From positions 1 through 18,484 of the forward strand of contig CAJLUP010000025.1 of NCBI GenBank assembly GCA_905209865.1: a DNA stretch of 18,484 nucleotides, in the 5' to 3' direction. Every line of letters begins with the position of its first letter. The stretch's first letter is position 1. Positions 1-6,725 of the stretch are shown here, piece by piece. The notes beneath the pieces are model-generated. The model was given only the letters and a program-made list of their open reading frames with translations. It did no database searches and was not told the DNA's origin. This stretch comes from an uncultured Lachnospiraceae bacterium (GTDB lineage: Bacteria; Bacillota; Clostridia; Lachnospirales; Lachnospiraceae). Made by a program: the position numbers and the translations under genes.

Positions 1-70
1 GGATTAGCTCAGTTGGGAGAGCGCCTGCCTTGCAAGCAGGAGGTCACGAGTTCGACTCTCGTATTCTCCA
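1..70 (+). tRNA. tRNA-Ala (anticodon UGC), first 3 bases outside window
   Basis: The cloverleaf can be folded by eye. The anticodon stem is 24-28 with 36-40, around a 7-base loop whose anticodon is TGC at 31-33, reading GCA (Ala). The T stem is 46-50 with 58-62 around the loop TTCGACT. The 3' acceptor strand is 63-69, followed by discriminator A70; CCA is not encoded beyond it. Only four bases of the 5' acceptor strand (GGAT, 1-4) are present, so the gene is cut by the window edge and lacks three bases. The base equivalent to position 70 is U, as expected for the G3-U70 identity pair of tRNA-Ala, but its partner lies outside the window. An rRNA operon or tRNA cluster may lie upstream, which cannot be seen. 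Confidence 0.95.
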
Positions 71-81
71 TTAAAGTAAAG

Positions 82-119
82 ATCCGAACATTGATATTAG
101 TCAATGTTCGGATTTTTTT
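82..119 (+). terminator. Intrinsic terminator of the tRNA-Ala transcript
   Basis: A perfect 13-bp stem (82-94 with 101-113) closes a 6-base loop and runs directly into a run of seven T (113-119). It lies 12 bases after the tRNA 3' end, so it ends the tRNA transcript. Confidence 0.93.
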
Positions 120-120
120 G

Positions 121-149
121 TTGTGAAAAGAAAAGAAGTAAGATATAAT
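121..149 (+). promoter_or_regulatory. Candidate sigma-A promoter for the 354-1730 lipoprotein gene
   Basis: TTGTGA (121-126) and a perfect TATAAT (144-149) are separated by exactly 17 bases, immediately after the tRNA terminator. Transcription would start near 156 and give a leader of about 200 bases. That leader is A/T-rich and holds only a weak hairpin (GGGAT 265-269 with ATCCC 277-281); no known riboswitch is recognised. A second TATAAT at 334-339 is too close to the ribosome-binding site (341-346) to serve this gene. Confidence 0.55.
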
Positions 150-353
150 CAAGAAAAGTGAAAAATTTATAGAATGTTTGAACGAAAAAAAGAATAAGTT
201 CTAAGATTTCTATAAAAAGTCAGATAATAAATAGTTTTTTAGGATGACATGCTTTTGAAGTAAAGGGATTTTGAATATCCCGCATAAGATTGAAAAAAGG
301 GAGGAAAAAATAAAAGAGCGTAAATAAAAAATATATAATCAGGAGGAAAAGGT

Positions 354-1730
354 ATGAAAAAACGTAGGAACAAATTAGTGGCACTGGGAATGGCGGTGAT
401 GATGACAGCAGCGCTTATGTCAGGGTGCGGGAAAAAGGCAACTCCAGAGAATTTATTGAATGATATGATGAAGAATCTGGAAGACGCAGAGTCGGTAGTG
501 GCAAACATGAAGATTGATATGGAAATGGGAGATGATACAGCCACAATCGGTGTTCAGGCAGATTTGGACATGGATCTGGATCTTAAAAAGGGTGAAAGTC
601 ATGGCAAAGGCGCCATTGATATGAAAATGATGGGTACGAATATCGGAACCGAGATTGAAATGTATACTGTAAAAGAAGATGATGAGTATGTTGTATATAC
701 GATGGCGAATGATCAGTGGACAAAAGAAGACATGGATGATTCGGAAATGGATATGGCTGGTGAAATTTCTGATCTTGCAGACAGTATGACAGTACATGCG
801 AAATCTTTCGAGATGTCTAAAGAAAAGGTAGAAGTAAACGGAAAAAAATGCTTTGAGATGACAGGAGAGATTAAAGGTTCTGATATTGCGGGAATGATGG
901 AGTCAGGTATGGTAAATGGTTTGGATTCAGCAGTCGACAAGGATGTGATCAAAGACCTCACCCTTCCATGTACGATTGCTGTTTACGAAGGCGATATTCT
1001 CCCGGCAAAGATTTCTTTCGATATGCAGGATGTTATGGAAAAGGCAATGGAGGAAGAAGGCGTTGATGTTACAGTATGTTCCATCGAAGTGACGTATCAT
1101 GAATATGACAGTGTAGGTGAAATTGAAGTTCCAAAAGATGTGATCGAAAAAGCAGGCGGAGAAGTATCGGACGACGCAGATGATAAAGACGAAGACAAAA
1201 AGGCGGCAAAACCGGCGGAGCAGAGTAAAGATCTCGGTGCAAAATGGGACAGTTATACAGTTCAGATCAACGATAAAGTGATTACGCTTCCATGCAGTCT
1301 GGCGGATTTGGAGGCGACAGGGCTGAAGCTTGACAGAGAATATACACCGGAAGATTATGTGGTAAATGTAGGTGAGTATGAGCTTGCATGGTTTGAAGAC
1401 GATAACGGCAATACGATCATGGCAGATATGGTAAATATGGAAAGTGATCCGAAAGAGTTGAAAGATTGTCTTGTAGGCGCGATCTCGGCATATTCCTATG
1501 ATCTGGAGGAAGGCGGACTTACAGTTCTCTTCCCGGGCGGAATTACAGTCGGAACAAAAGAGGCGGACGTTCTTGCGGCGTATGGCGAGCCGACAGATTC
1601 GTATAAAGACGAAGAGTATGGAAATACTTATTATTGGTATGATGAAGAAAGCTATGATAATTCGTGCACAGTAGATATAGACGTAGAAACGGGACTTGTT
1701 GAGAATATTAACTTACAGTGTTATAAATAG
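354..1730 (+). CDS. Two-part lipoprotein of unknown function
   Basis: A 458-residue predicted lipoprotein. It starts with a basic stretch (KKRRNK), a hydrophobic core and a lipobox ending MSGC, so Cys25 would be lipidated and the protein anchored on the outer face of the membrane. The start ATG follows AGGAGG (341-346) by 7 bases. Residues about 30-265 are rich in Met, Asp and Glu and resemble, in pattern only, the LolA/DUF6612-like fold of Clostridial lipoproteins. An acidic and lysine-rich low-complexity linker spans about 268-290. Residues about 295-458 form a second domain with a YGEPTDSY motif, a pattern seen near the end of many Clostridial cell-surface lipoproteins, plus an aromatic-rich tail. 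It appears monocistronic, between its own promoter and terminator. Function is unknown; the domain assignments are inference. Confidence 0.9.
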   Translation: MKKRRNKLVALGMAVMMTAALMSGCGKKATPENLLNDMMKNLEDAESVVANMKIDMEMGDDTATIGVQADLDMDLDLKKGESHGKGAIDMKMMGTNIGTEIEMYTVKEDDEYVVYTMANDQWTKEDMDDSEMDMAGEISDLADSMTVHAKSFEMSKEKVEVNGKKCFEMTGEIKGSDIAGMMESGMVNGLDSAVDKDVIKDLTLPCTIAVYEGDILPAKISFDMQDVMEKAMEEEGVDVTVCSIEVTYHEYDSVGEIEVPKDVIEKAGGEVSDDADDKDEDKKAAKPAEQSKDLGAKWDSYTVQINDKVITLPCSLADLEATGLKLDREYTPEDYVVNVGEYELAWFEDDNGNTIMADMVNMESDPKELKDCLVGAISAYSYDLEEGGLTVLFPGGITVGTKEADVLAAYGEPTDSYKDEEYGNTYYWYDEESYDNSCTVDIDVETGLVENINLQCYK

Positions 1731-1808
1731 AGAGGATAAGAGCGATAAGGAAAAACAAATCTTAAAAAATGCGTATTAAAATCTGAAAAAAGTGTATCAA
1801 AATTTGAA

Positions 1809-1864
1809 AACGGCAGGAAGTTTTCCTGGGAGTAAATCTGCGGGAAGATGTTCCTGCCGTTTTT
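1809..1864 (+). terminator. Intrinsic terminator after the lipoprotein gene
   Basis: An 11-bp perfect stem (AACGGCAGGAA 1809-1819 with 1851-1861) ends in a T-run (1860-1864). The roughly 30-base loop can form a second inner hairpin (TTCCTG with CGGGAA, one G-U pair). It lies about 80 bases after the stop codon. Confidence 0.85.
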
Positions 1865-1905
1865 CATTGTTTTCCCTGTATGTCGCAGCTGTTTTTTTCG
1901 CTGTA

Positions 1906-1933
1906 TTGGTTACATTTTCACAATAAGTATGAT
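1906..1933 (+). promoter_or_regulatory. Candidate promoter of the aconitase-family gene
   Basis: TTGGTT (1906-1911), a 16-base spacer and TATGAT (1928-1933) lie between the preceding terminator and the hydratase gene. An overlapping GATAAT (1931-1936) is an alternative -10. TTGACA at 1956-1961 sits too close to the ribosome-binding site to be the -35. A promoter is needed here because of the terminator upstream, but the exact boxes are uncertain. Confidence 0.4.
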
Positions 1934-1980
1934 AATATATAGAAATAGCGTAAAATTGACAAACGAAAAGGAGGTTTCAT

Positions 1981-4254
1981 ATGATCAAATTATATGAAAA
2001 CGGTGTGTATTTGCTCAATGGCACTGAGATTGTTGAAGATACAGGAAATGTACAAGTTCCGGTTTCTAAAGAAGAAGCTGCGAAAAATACGATGGCTTAC
2101 GGTGTGTTAGAAGCACACAACACTTCTTCTGACATGAAGAATCTGCAGATTAAATTTGATAAATTGACATCACATGATATTACTTTTGTCGGAATTATTC
2201 AGACAGCCCGCGCGTCAGGTCTTGAGAGATTTCCGATCCCGTATGTGTTGACGAACTGTCACAATAGTCTTTGTGCAGTCGGCGGTACGATCAATGAAGA
2301 TGACCATATGTTTGGTCTGACATGTGCGAAAAAATACGGCGGTATGTATGTTCCGCCCCATCAGGCAGTTATCCATCAGTTCGCGAGAGAGATGCTTGCA
2401 GGCGGCGGAAAGATGATCCTTGGATCGGACAGCCATACACGTTACGGAGCTCTCGGTACAATGGCGATGGGAGAAGGCGGTCCTGAGCTCGTAAAACAGC
2501 TTTTGAACAAAACATATGATATTAAGATGCCGGGAGTTATCGCTGTTTATCTTGAAGGCGAGCCGATGAAGGGTGTAGGTCCGCAGGACGTTGCTCTTGC
2601 AATTATCGGAGCGACATTTAAAAACGGCTATGTAAACAATAAAGTAATGGAATTTGTCGGACCGGGCGTGAAGAACTTAAGTGCTGATTTCCGTATCGGA
2701 ATTGATGTTATGACGACGGAGACAACTTGTCTGTCATCCATTTGGACAACTGATGAGAAGATCGAAGAATTCTACGAGATTCACGGAAGAAAAGAAGAGT
2801 ACAAAGAACTGAATCCGGGTGCAGTTACATATTATGACGGATGTGTTCGTGTAAACTTAAGCGAGATCAAGCCGATGATCGCAATGCCGTTCCATCCGAG
2901 CAATGTTTATACGATCGATGAACTGAATGCGAATTTAGCGGATATCCTTCATGACGTAGAGCAGAAAGCGCTCGTAAGTCTTGACGGAGCTGTAGATTAT
3001 TCTCTTCAGGATAAGATCCGTAACGGAAAACTCTATGTAGATCAGGGAATTATTGCAGGATGTGCAGGCGGCGGATTTGAAAATATCTGCGCGGCGGCAG
3101 ACATTATTAAAGGTCATAATATCGGATCAGACGCATTTACGTTCAGCGTATATCCGGCAAGTACGCCGATTTATATGGAACTGGTGAAAAATGGTGTTGT
3201 AGCCGATCTTATGGAAGCAGGCACTGTTGTAAAAACAGCATTCTGCGGTCCGTGTTTCGGAGCAGGAGATACACCTGCAAATAATGCATTTTCTATCCGT
3301 CATACAACGAGAAACTTCCCGAACCGTGAAGGAAGTAAGCTCCAGAGCGGACAGATTTCTTCTGTTGCTCTTATGGATGCTCGTTCTATTGCTGCAACGG
3401 CGGCAAATAAAGGCTACTTGACTCCGGCTACGGCATTTGACGTAGAATATAAAGGACAGAAATATCACTTTGATCAGAATATTTACGCAAATCGTGTATT
3501 CGACAGCAAGGGAGAGGCTGATCCGACTGTAGAGATCCAGTTTGGTCCGAATATTAAGGATTGGCCGGAGATGTCTGCACTTCCTGAAAATCTGATCGTG
3601 AAAGTTGTATCTGAGATCCATGATCCGGTAACGACAACAGACGAGCTCATTCCGTCAGGAGAGACGTCTTCTTATCGCTCTAACCCGCTTGGACTTGCAG
3701 AGTTTGCACTTTCAAGAAAAGATCCTGCATATGTAGGAAGAGCGAAAGAGGTTCAGAAAGCACAGAAAGCAATCGAAGCCGGTACATGTCCTCTTGAAGC
3801 GTTGGAAGAGCTGAAACCGGTTATGGCTAAGATCCAGGAAACATATCCGGAAGCAGGAGAAGGAAATATAGGTGTCGGAAGTACTATTTTTGCAGTAAAA
3901 CCGGGAGATGGTTCTGCTCGTGAGCAGGCTGCTTCCTGTCAGAAAGTTCTCGGAGGATGGGCGAACATTGCCGTAGAGTATGCGACAAAACGTTATCGTT
4001 CCAATCTGATAAACTGGGGAATGCTTCCGTTCCTGACAGACGCAGATCATGAGGCGCTTCCGTTTAAAAACGGAGATTATATCTTCGTTCCGAATGTGAG
4101 AAAAGCGGTTGAGGAAAAGAAAGACGTTATCAACGCATATGTTGTCGGTGATGAATTGAAAGAAATCCATCTGAAACTCGGAGATCTGACAGATGCCGAG
4201 AGACAGATCATTTTGGACGGATGTCTGATTAATTACTATAAGGCAACAAAATAA
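1981..4254 (+). CDS. Aconitase-superfamily hydratase (YbhJ-like)
   Basis: A 757-residue, full-length member of the aconitase superfamily, closest by recollection to the putative hydratases typified by E. coli YbhJ. These carry a [4Fe-4S] cluster that activates a hydroxy-acid for dehydration or hydration in the cytoplasm. Three cluster cysteines are visible: Cys361 in an AGCAGGG loop and Cys422/Cys425 in CGPC. Their spacing is close to aconitase Cys358/421/424. The GSDSHT motif supplies Asp150 and His152, and [10 protein letters not shown] follows the CGPC loop as in aconitase. The C-terminal swivel domain (about 610-757) has [10 protein letters not shown]: Ser645 and Arg647 match the catalytic Ser642 and Arg644, but the neighbouring substrate-binding serine is Ala646. 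The SCTNS motif is also absent. Citrate is therefore not a safe substrate assignment. AAAGGAGG ends 5 bases before the ATG. No TCA-cycle gene is adjacent. Confidence 0.9.
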   Translation: MIKLYENGVYLLNGTEIVEDTGNVQVPVSKEEAAKNTMAYGVLEAHNTSSDMKNLQIKFDKLTSHDITFVGIIQTARASGLERFPIPYVLTNCHNSLCAVGGTINEDDHMFGLTCAKKYGGMYVPPHQAVIHQFAREMLAGGGKMILGSDSHTRYGALGTMAMGEGGPELVKQLLNKTYDIKMPGVIAVYLEGEPMKGVGPQDVALAIIGATFKNGYVNNKVMEFVGPGVKNLSADFRIGIDVMTTETTCLSSIWTTDEKIEEFYEIHGRKEEYKELNPGAVTYYDGCVRVNLSEIKPMIAMPFHPSNVYTIDELNANLADILHDVEQKALVSLDGAVDYSLQDKIRNGKLYVDQGIIAGCAGGGFENICAAADIIKGHNIGSDAFTFSVYPASTPIYMELVKNGVVADLMEAGTVVKTAFCGPCFGAGDTPANNAFSIRHTTRNFPNREGSKLQSGQISSVALMDARSIAATAANKGYLTPATAFDVEYKGQKYHFDQNIYANRVFDSKGEADPTVEIQFGPNIKDWPEMSALPENLIVKVVSEIHDPVTTTDELIPSGETSSYRSNPLGLAEFALSRKDPAYVGRAKEVQKAQKAIEAGTCPLEALEELKPVMAKIQETYPEAGEGNIGVGSTIFAVKPGDGSAREQAASCQKVLGGWANIAVEYATKRYRSNLINWGMLPFLTDADHEALPFKNGDYIFVPNVRKAVEEKKDVINAYVVGDELKEIHLKLGDLTDAERQIILDGCLINYYKATK

Positions 4255-4317
4255 CCGATAGATAAATAAGATAATAAAGAGAAGGAATAATAAGTCGATA
4301 ACACAGTAAAATAATAG

Positions 4318-4371
4318 AATCCCCTGACAGTGCGATGTAAAAGAAACATCTGCGGCGGTCAGGGGATTTTT
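4318..4371. terminator. Terminator between convergent hydratase and AraC genes, probably bidirectional
   Basis: An 11-bp stem (AATCCCCTGAC 4318-4328 with 4358-4368) contains an inner GATGT/ACATC hairpin (4334-4338 with 4346-4350) and is followed on the plus strand by five T (4367-4371). Read from the minus strand, the same stem is followed by a looser T-rich stretch, so it may also stop the AraC transcript. Confidence 0.85.
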
Positions 4372-4387
4372 GTAATGGTGAGGAGCC

Positions 4388-4412
4388 AAAGTCCGGGTTT
4401 GCCCGAGACTTT
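4388..4412. repeat. Inverted repeat in the convergent gap, not a typical terminator
   Basis: AAAGTC-CGGG (4388-4397), a 4-base loop, then CCCG-A-GACTTT (4402-4412) form a 10-bp stem with one bulged A. There is no T-run on either strand, so it is not a standard intrinsic terminator. It lies 56 bases past the AraC stop codon on that gene's transcript and could protect the mRNA end. Confidence 0.5.
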
Positions 4413-4468
4413 AGCGACCGCTTACAATTCAAGAATATGCCTTTTGTCATTTCCGGTGATTAGTTGTG

Positions 4469-5263
4469 TCAATGAAGCAGACATTTATTCTTCCCGGTTC
4501 TTGTTCTAGTGTCATCATCATGGGGGTCAAACGCAGAACGATAAAATGTCTGCCGGTATTCTTTCGGTGTATACCCTGTTTTTTCACGAAATACTTTTGT
4601 AAAATGGCTTTGTGAACTAAAGGTTAGTATTGAGGCGATTTCGGCATAGCTGATATCAGAATATTTTAACATATTTTTGGCTGCGTCAAGGCGCATATTC
4701 CGAATGTATTCGGTGATGCTTTGTCCGGTTTCACGCTTAAAGAGAGCGGACAGATAGTTTGGATTTAAATTAACTAAATCAGCAAGCTCTTTTATAGTAA
4801 GCTGTTCATGCAGTCGGTTTTGAATATAATCAATACATTTCAAAATAGGCTTCGAATAGATATTAAACTTGTGGATTTCTGACATTTTGTTTGTGAAAAA
4901 GATCCACATGTCTTCATAAATCGTATCAAGTTCTTTTTTTGTTGTGCATTTATCCATTTTTTGAATATATAAATCGCTGATATTATATGCCATTTCATCA
5001 TCCATTCCGCCTTCGATTGCAAATCTTGTGACAAGGGTAATTGAAGCGACAAACATATATTTATAATTTCGTAAAACATCATCGCAAAGATGTCCGGGAA
5101 GGGCAGAAGTCCACATTTGCATGCTTCTTCTTAATCCATTAATATCACCTGCTTTTAAAAGATCGTATTGCAGCATTTCTTCATCATATTTGTGATGGCG
5201 TTTATTATTTTCCCGATTTAGAAATTCTTGATAAAAAAGTTCTTTATTGTTTAAGTATCCCAT
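4469..5263 (-). CDS. AraC/XylS-family transcriptional regulator
   Basis: A 264-residue AraC-type regulator. The C-terminal third holds both helix-turn-helix motifs of the family: the first at about 157-178 (IKELADLVNLNPNYLSALFK) and the second at about 205-228 (AEIASILTFSSQSHFTKVFR), then the conserved GYTPKEYR end. The N-terminal 140 residues are helical with no recognised cupin sugar pocket, so the effector is unknown. The start is the ATG at 5263: GGAGG (5269-5273) stands 5 bases upstream, whereas the longer reading frame would begin with a TTG at 5275 that overlaps this ribosome-binding site. The gene is divergent from the VOC/ABC/ROK operon, the usual arrangement for a local regulator, so I infer that it controls that operon. 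Confidence 0.93.
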   Translation of the reverse strand: MGYLNNKELFYQEFLNRENNKRHHKYDEEMLQYDLLKAGDINGLRRSMQMWTSALPGHLCDDVLRNYKYMFVASITLVTRFAIEGGMDDEMAYNISDLYIQKMDKCTTKKELDTIYEDMWIFFTNKMSEIHKFNIYSKPILKCIDYIQNRLHEQLTIKELADLVNLNPNYLSALFKRETGQSITEYIRNMRLDAAKNMLKYSDISYAEIASILTFSSQSHFTKVFREKTGYTPKEYRQTFYRSAFDPHDDDTRTRTGKNKCLLH

Positions 5264-5325
5264 AGATGCCTCCAAAGATTAGAAAATATTTCAGACAAAT
5301 ACAATTATTTTCATTTGATGTGAGA

Positions 5326-5331
5326 ATTATA
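5326..5331 (-). promoter_or_regulatory. Candidate -10 box of the AraC-family gene
   Basis: The minus strand reads TATAAT at 5331-5326, which would start transcription near 5319 and leave a leader of about 55 bases before the ATG at 5263. The -35 region (about 5349-5355) matches the consensus poorly and overlaps the direct repeats at 5333-5364, which would permit autoregulation. Confidence 0.4.
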
Positions 5332-5332
5332 C

Positions 5333-5364
5333 TATAAAAATGGATTAAATGATATATAAAAATG
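5333..5364. promoter_or_regulatory. Direct repeat, candidate AraC-family operator
   Basis: TATAAAAATG occurs at 5333-5342 and again at 5355-5364, in the same orientation and 22 bp apart, about two helical turns. Direct half-sites near 21 bp apart are how AraC-family dimers commonly bind DNA. The pair lies in the divergent gap between the regulator and the operon. A/T-richness of the region weakens the argument. Confidence 0.45.
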
Positions 5365-5450
5365 CACCTGTTTGATAAATTAAATGCAAGCTCACGAGTG
5401 AGAAAAAAGAGTCGAGAACAGGTAAAGAAAACGACAAAAGGAGGAAAATC

Positions 5451-6008
5451 ATGTCAGAAGTAAAAACAAATAGTTACCCTTATCGTCCGCCGAAAAAGTT
5501 TACAAAAAAGGATCTTCATGGAAGGACAAGATTGTATGTTATCACATACAAAGATCTGAAAAGATTTCAGAATTTTTATATCAATGTTTTTGGATGGGAT
5601 ATGATAGAGATGCCCGTTGCTGCAAGCGGAGTTCCGGCAGGAGACGAACATCCTTCGCTGCTTATAGCAACCGGTCCGGCACAGTACGATTATGAAGGTG
5701 TTACTCCGGGACATATGAATATGTTTGTACACTGGGCGCCGGGAGAAATTGAGAAACCAGGACCGTTTATGGAAATCCATATGGATCGTCCGTTGGAAGA
5801 AACGATTCAGAAGATTATTGATCATGGAGGAAAGTTGATTTTGGATAAAACGAAATCAGCGCTTGCAAAACCGTTGGATGACAGTAAACAGAGCTGGGAG
5901 ATTCATGCGGTAATTGAAGATCCGGCAGGAAACTATCTCTACTTGTGGAAATGTCCGTCTTCAAGGACTTGGGACGAGTTGGAAACAGAATATGATGAAG
6001 AGGAATAG
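5451..6008 (+). CDS. VOC (glyoxalase/dioxygenase superfamily) protein, first operon gene
   Basis: A 185-residue soluble protein of the vicinal-oxygen-chelate fold. Two beta-alpha-beta-beta-beta halves can be traced: FYINVFGWD (42-50) follows the first strand and helix, and AVIEDPAGNYLYLWK (153-167) is the typical closing strand pair of the second half. The usual VOC metal ligands are not obvious: no His in the first strand (RLYVITYKDL), and the closing strand reads LYLWK where many members carry a Glu. It shares motifs with the next gene (FGWD, ATGP, AVIEDxxGNxLYxW), so the two look like diverged duplicates. AGGAGG precedes the ATG by 7 bases. As the first gene of a sugar-transport operon it may be an isomerase-like or binding protein, but the reaction is unknown. 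Confidence 0.9.
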   Translation: MSEVKTNSYPYRPPKKFTKKDLHGRTRLYVITYKDLKRFQNFYINVFGWDMIEMPVAASGVPAGDEHPSLLIATGPAQYDYEGVTPGHMNMFVHWAPGEIEKPGPFMEIHMDRPLEETIQKIIDHGGKLILDKTKSALAKPLDDSKQSWEIHAVIEDPAGNYLYLWKCPSSRTWDELETEYDEEE

Positions 6009-6020
6009 GAGGAAAAAGCG

Positions 6021-6698
6021 ATGAAGAAAATATATACTTGTTTTGCCTGTGGTTTCCCGATTGCATTTGAAGAAACAGAAGTGCCGGCACATTGCCCGGG
6101 ATGTGGAGCTCCGAGAAGTCAGTTTTTGGAAGAACCGTGGACGGGAAGCATTGAAAAGAGACGAATTCATGTTGATCCGCCGGAAGTAGATCCCAATAGA
6201 GATCCTTTTGATATTTCTTTTCACCCGGCAAAAGATTTTGCTCCTCAGCAAGGGGAAGGCAGGACACGGCGCTGGGTAATGGAATATGAAAAAGGAAAAG
6301 CAGATGAAATCAGATCATTTTATGAAGATCTTTTCGGATGGGATATTATTAACACAGAACATTCAGATGAAGAAAATCCGCTGATGTATTGTGCAACAGG
6401 ACCAGGAACACCGGATTGGGAACCAAGAGTATGTTCTTTTGAGTACGGGTATCTGAAACCGAAAACAGAAGATATTGCACCGGCGCCGAGCTTTGTTATA
6501 GAAGTAAAAGATATTGAGAAAACATTAGAGAAAGTTGTTGAGTTTGGAGGAAAAGTACTTCGTGAACGATTCACAGTTGAGGGTAAGGATTATGCGGTGA
6601 TCGAAGATTCAGAAGGAAATCAGCTTTATATTTGGGAAATCAAAGACGAAATTCCTGATTACTGTATAAATCCGGTAACAAGAACAGGAGCACAGTAA
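6021..6698 (+). CDS. Rubredoxin-like/VOC fusion protein
   Basis: A 225-residue protein with two parts. Residues 5-36 form a rubredoxin-like domain of the short rubrerythrin type: Cys7-x2-Cys10, 14 residues, Cys25-Pro-Gly-Cys28 followed by GAPRSQF. It should bind one Fe or Zn. Residues about 84-208 form a VOC domain with FYEDLFGWD (100-108), ATGPGTPDW, and AVIEDSEGNQLYIWE (192-206). An acidic linker (about 45-75) joins them. As in the upstream gene, canonical VOC metal ligands are not evident. The stop codon of the upstream gene overlaps this gene's AGGAGG site, so the two are probably translated together. The metal site could serve electron transfer, structure or protein contact; which one cannot be read from the sequence. 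Confidence 0.88.
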   Translation: MKKIYTCFACGFPIAFEETEVPAHCPGCGAPRSQFLEEPWTGSIEKRRIHVDPPEVDPNRDPFDISFHPAKDFAPQQGEGRTRRWVMEYEKGKADEIRSFYEDLFGWDIINTEHSDEENPLMYCATGPGTPDWEPRVCSFEYGYLKPKTEDIAPAPSFVIEVKDIEKTLEKVVEFGGKVLRERFTVEGKDYAVIEDSEGNQLYIWEIKDEIPDYCINPVTRTGAQ

Positions 6699-6725
6699 TA
6701 GCGGACAAAAGATGGTAGGAAAGCT

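Noticed and set aside
334..339. TATAAT as the promoter of the first lipoprotein gene
   Set aside because: It ends one base before the ribosome-binding site, so the transcript would lack it; the pair at 121-149 is better placed.
1956..1961. TTGACA as a -35 box for the hydratase gene
   Set aside because: It lies about 10 bases before the ribosome-binding site, leaving no room for a -10 and a start site.
3712..4389. Open frame of 225 codons on the minus strand opposite the hydratase gene
   Set aside because: Antisense to conserved coding sequence and spans the terminator; the product is rich in Phe, Cys and Ile with no family pattern.
5264..5275. Four-residue N-terminal extension of the AraC regulator
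   Set aside because: It would need a TTG start that overlaps the GGAGG ribosome-binding site serving the ATG at 5263.
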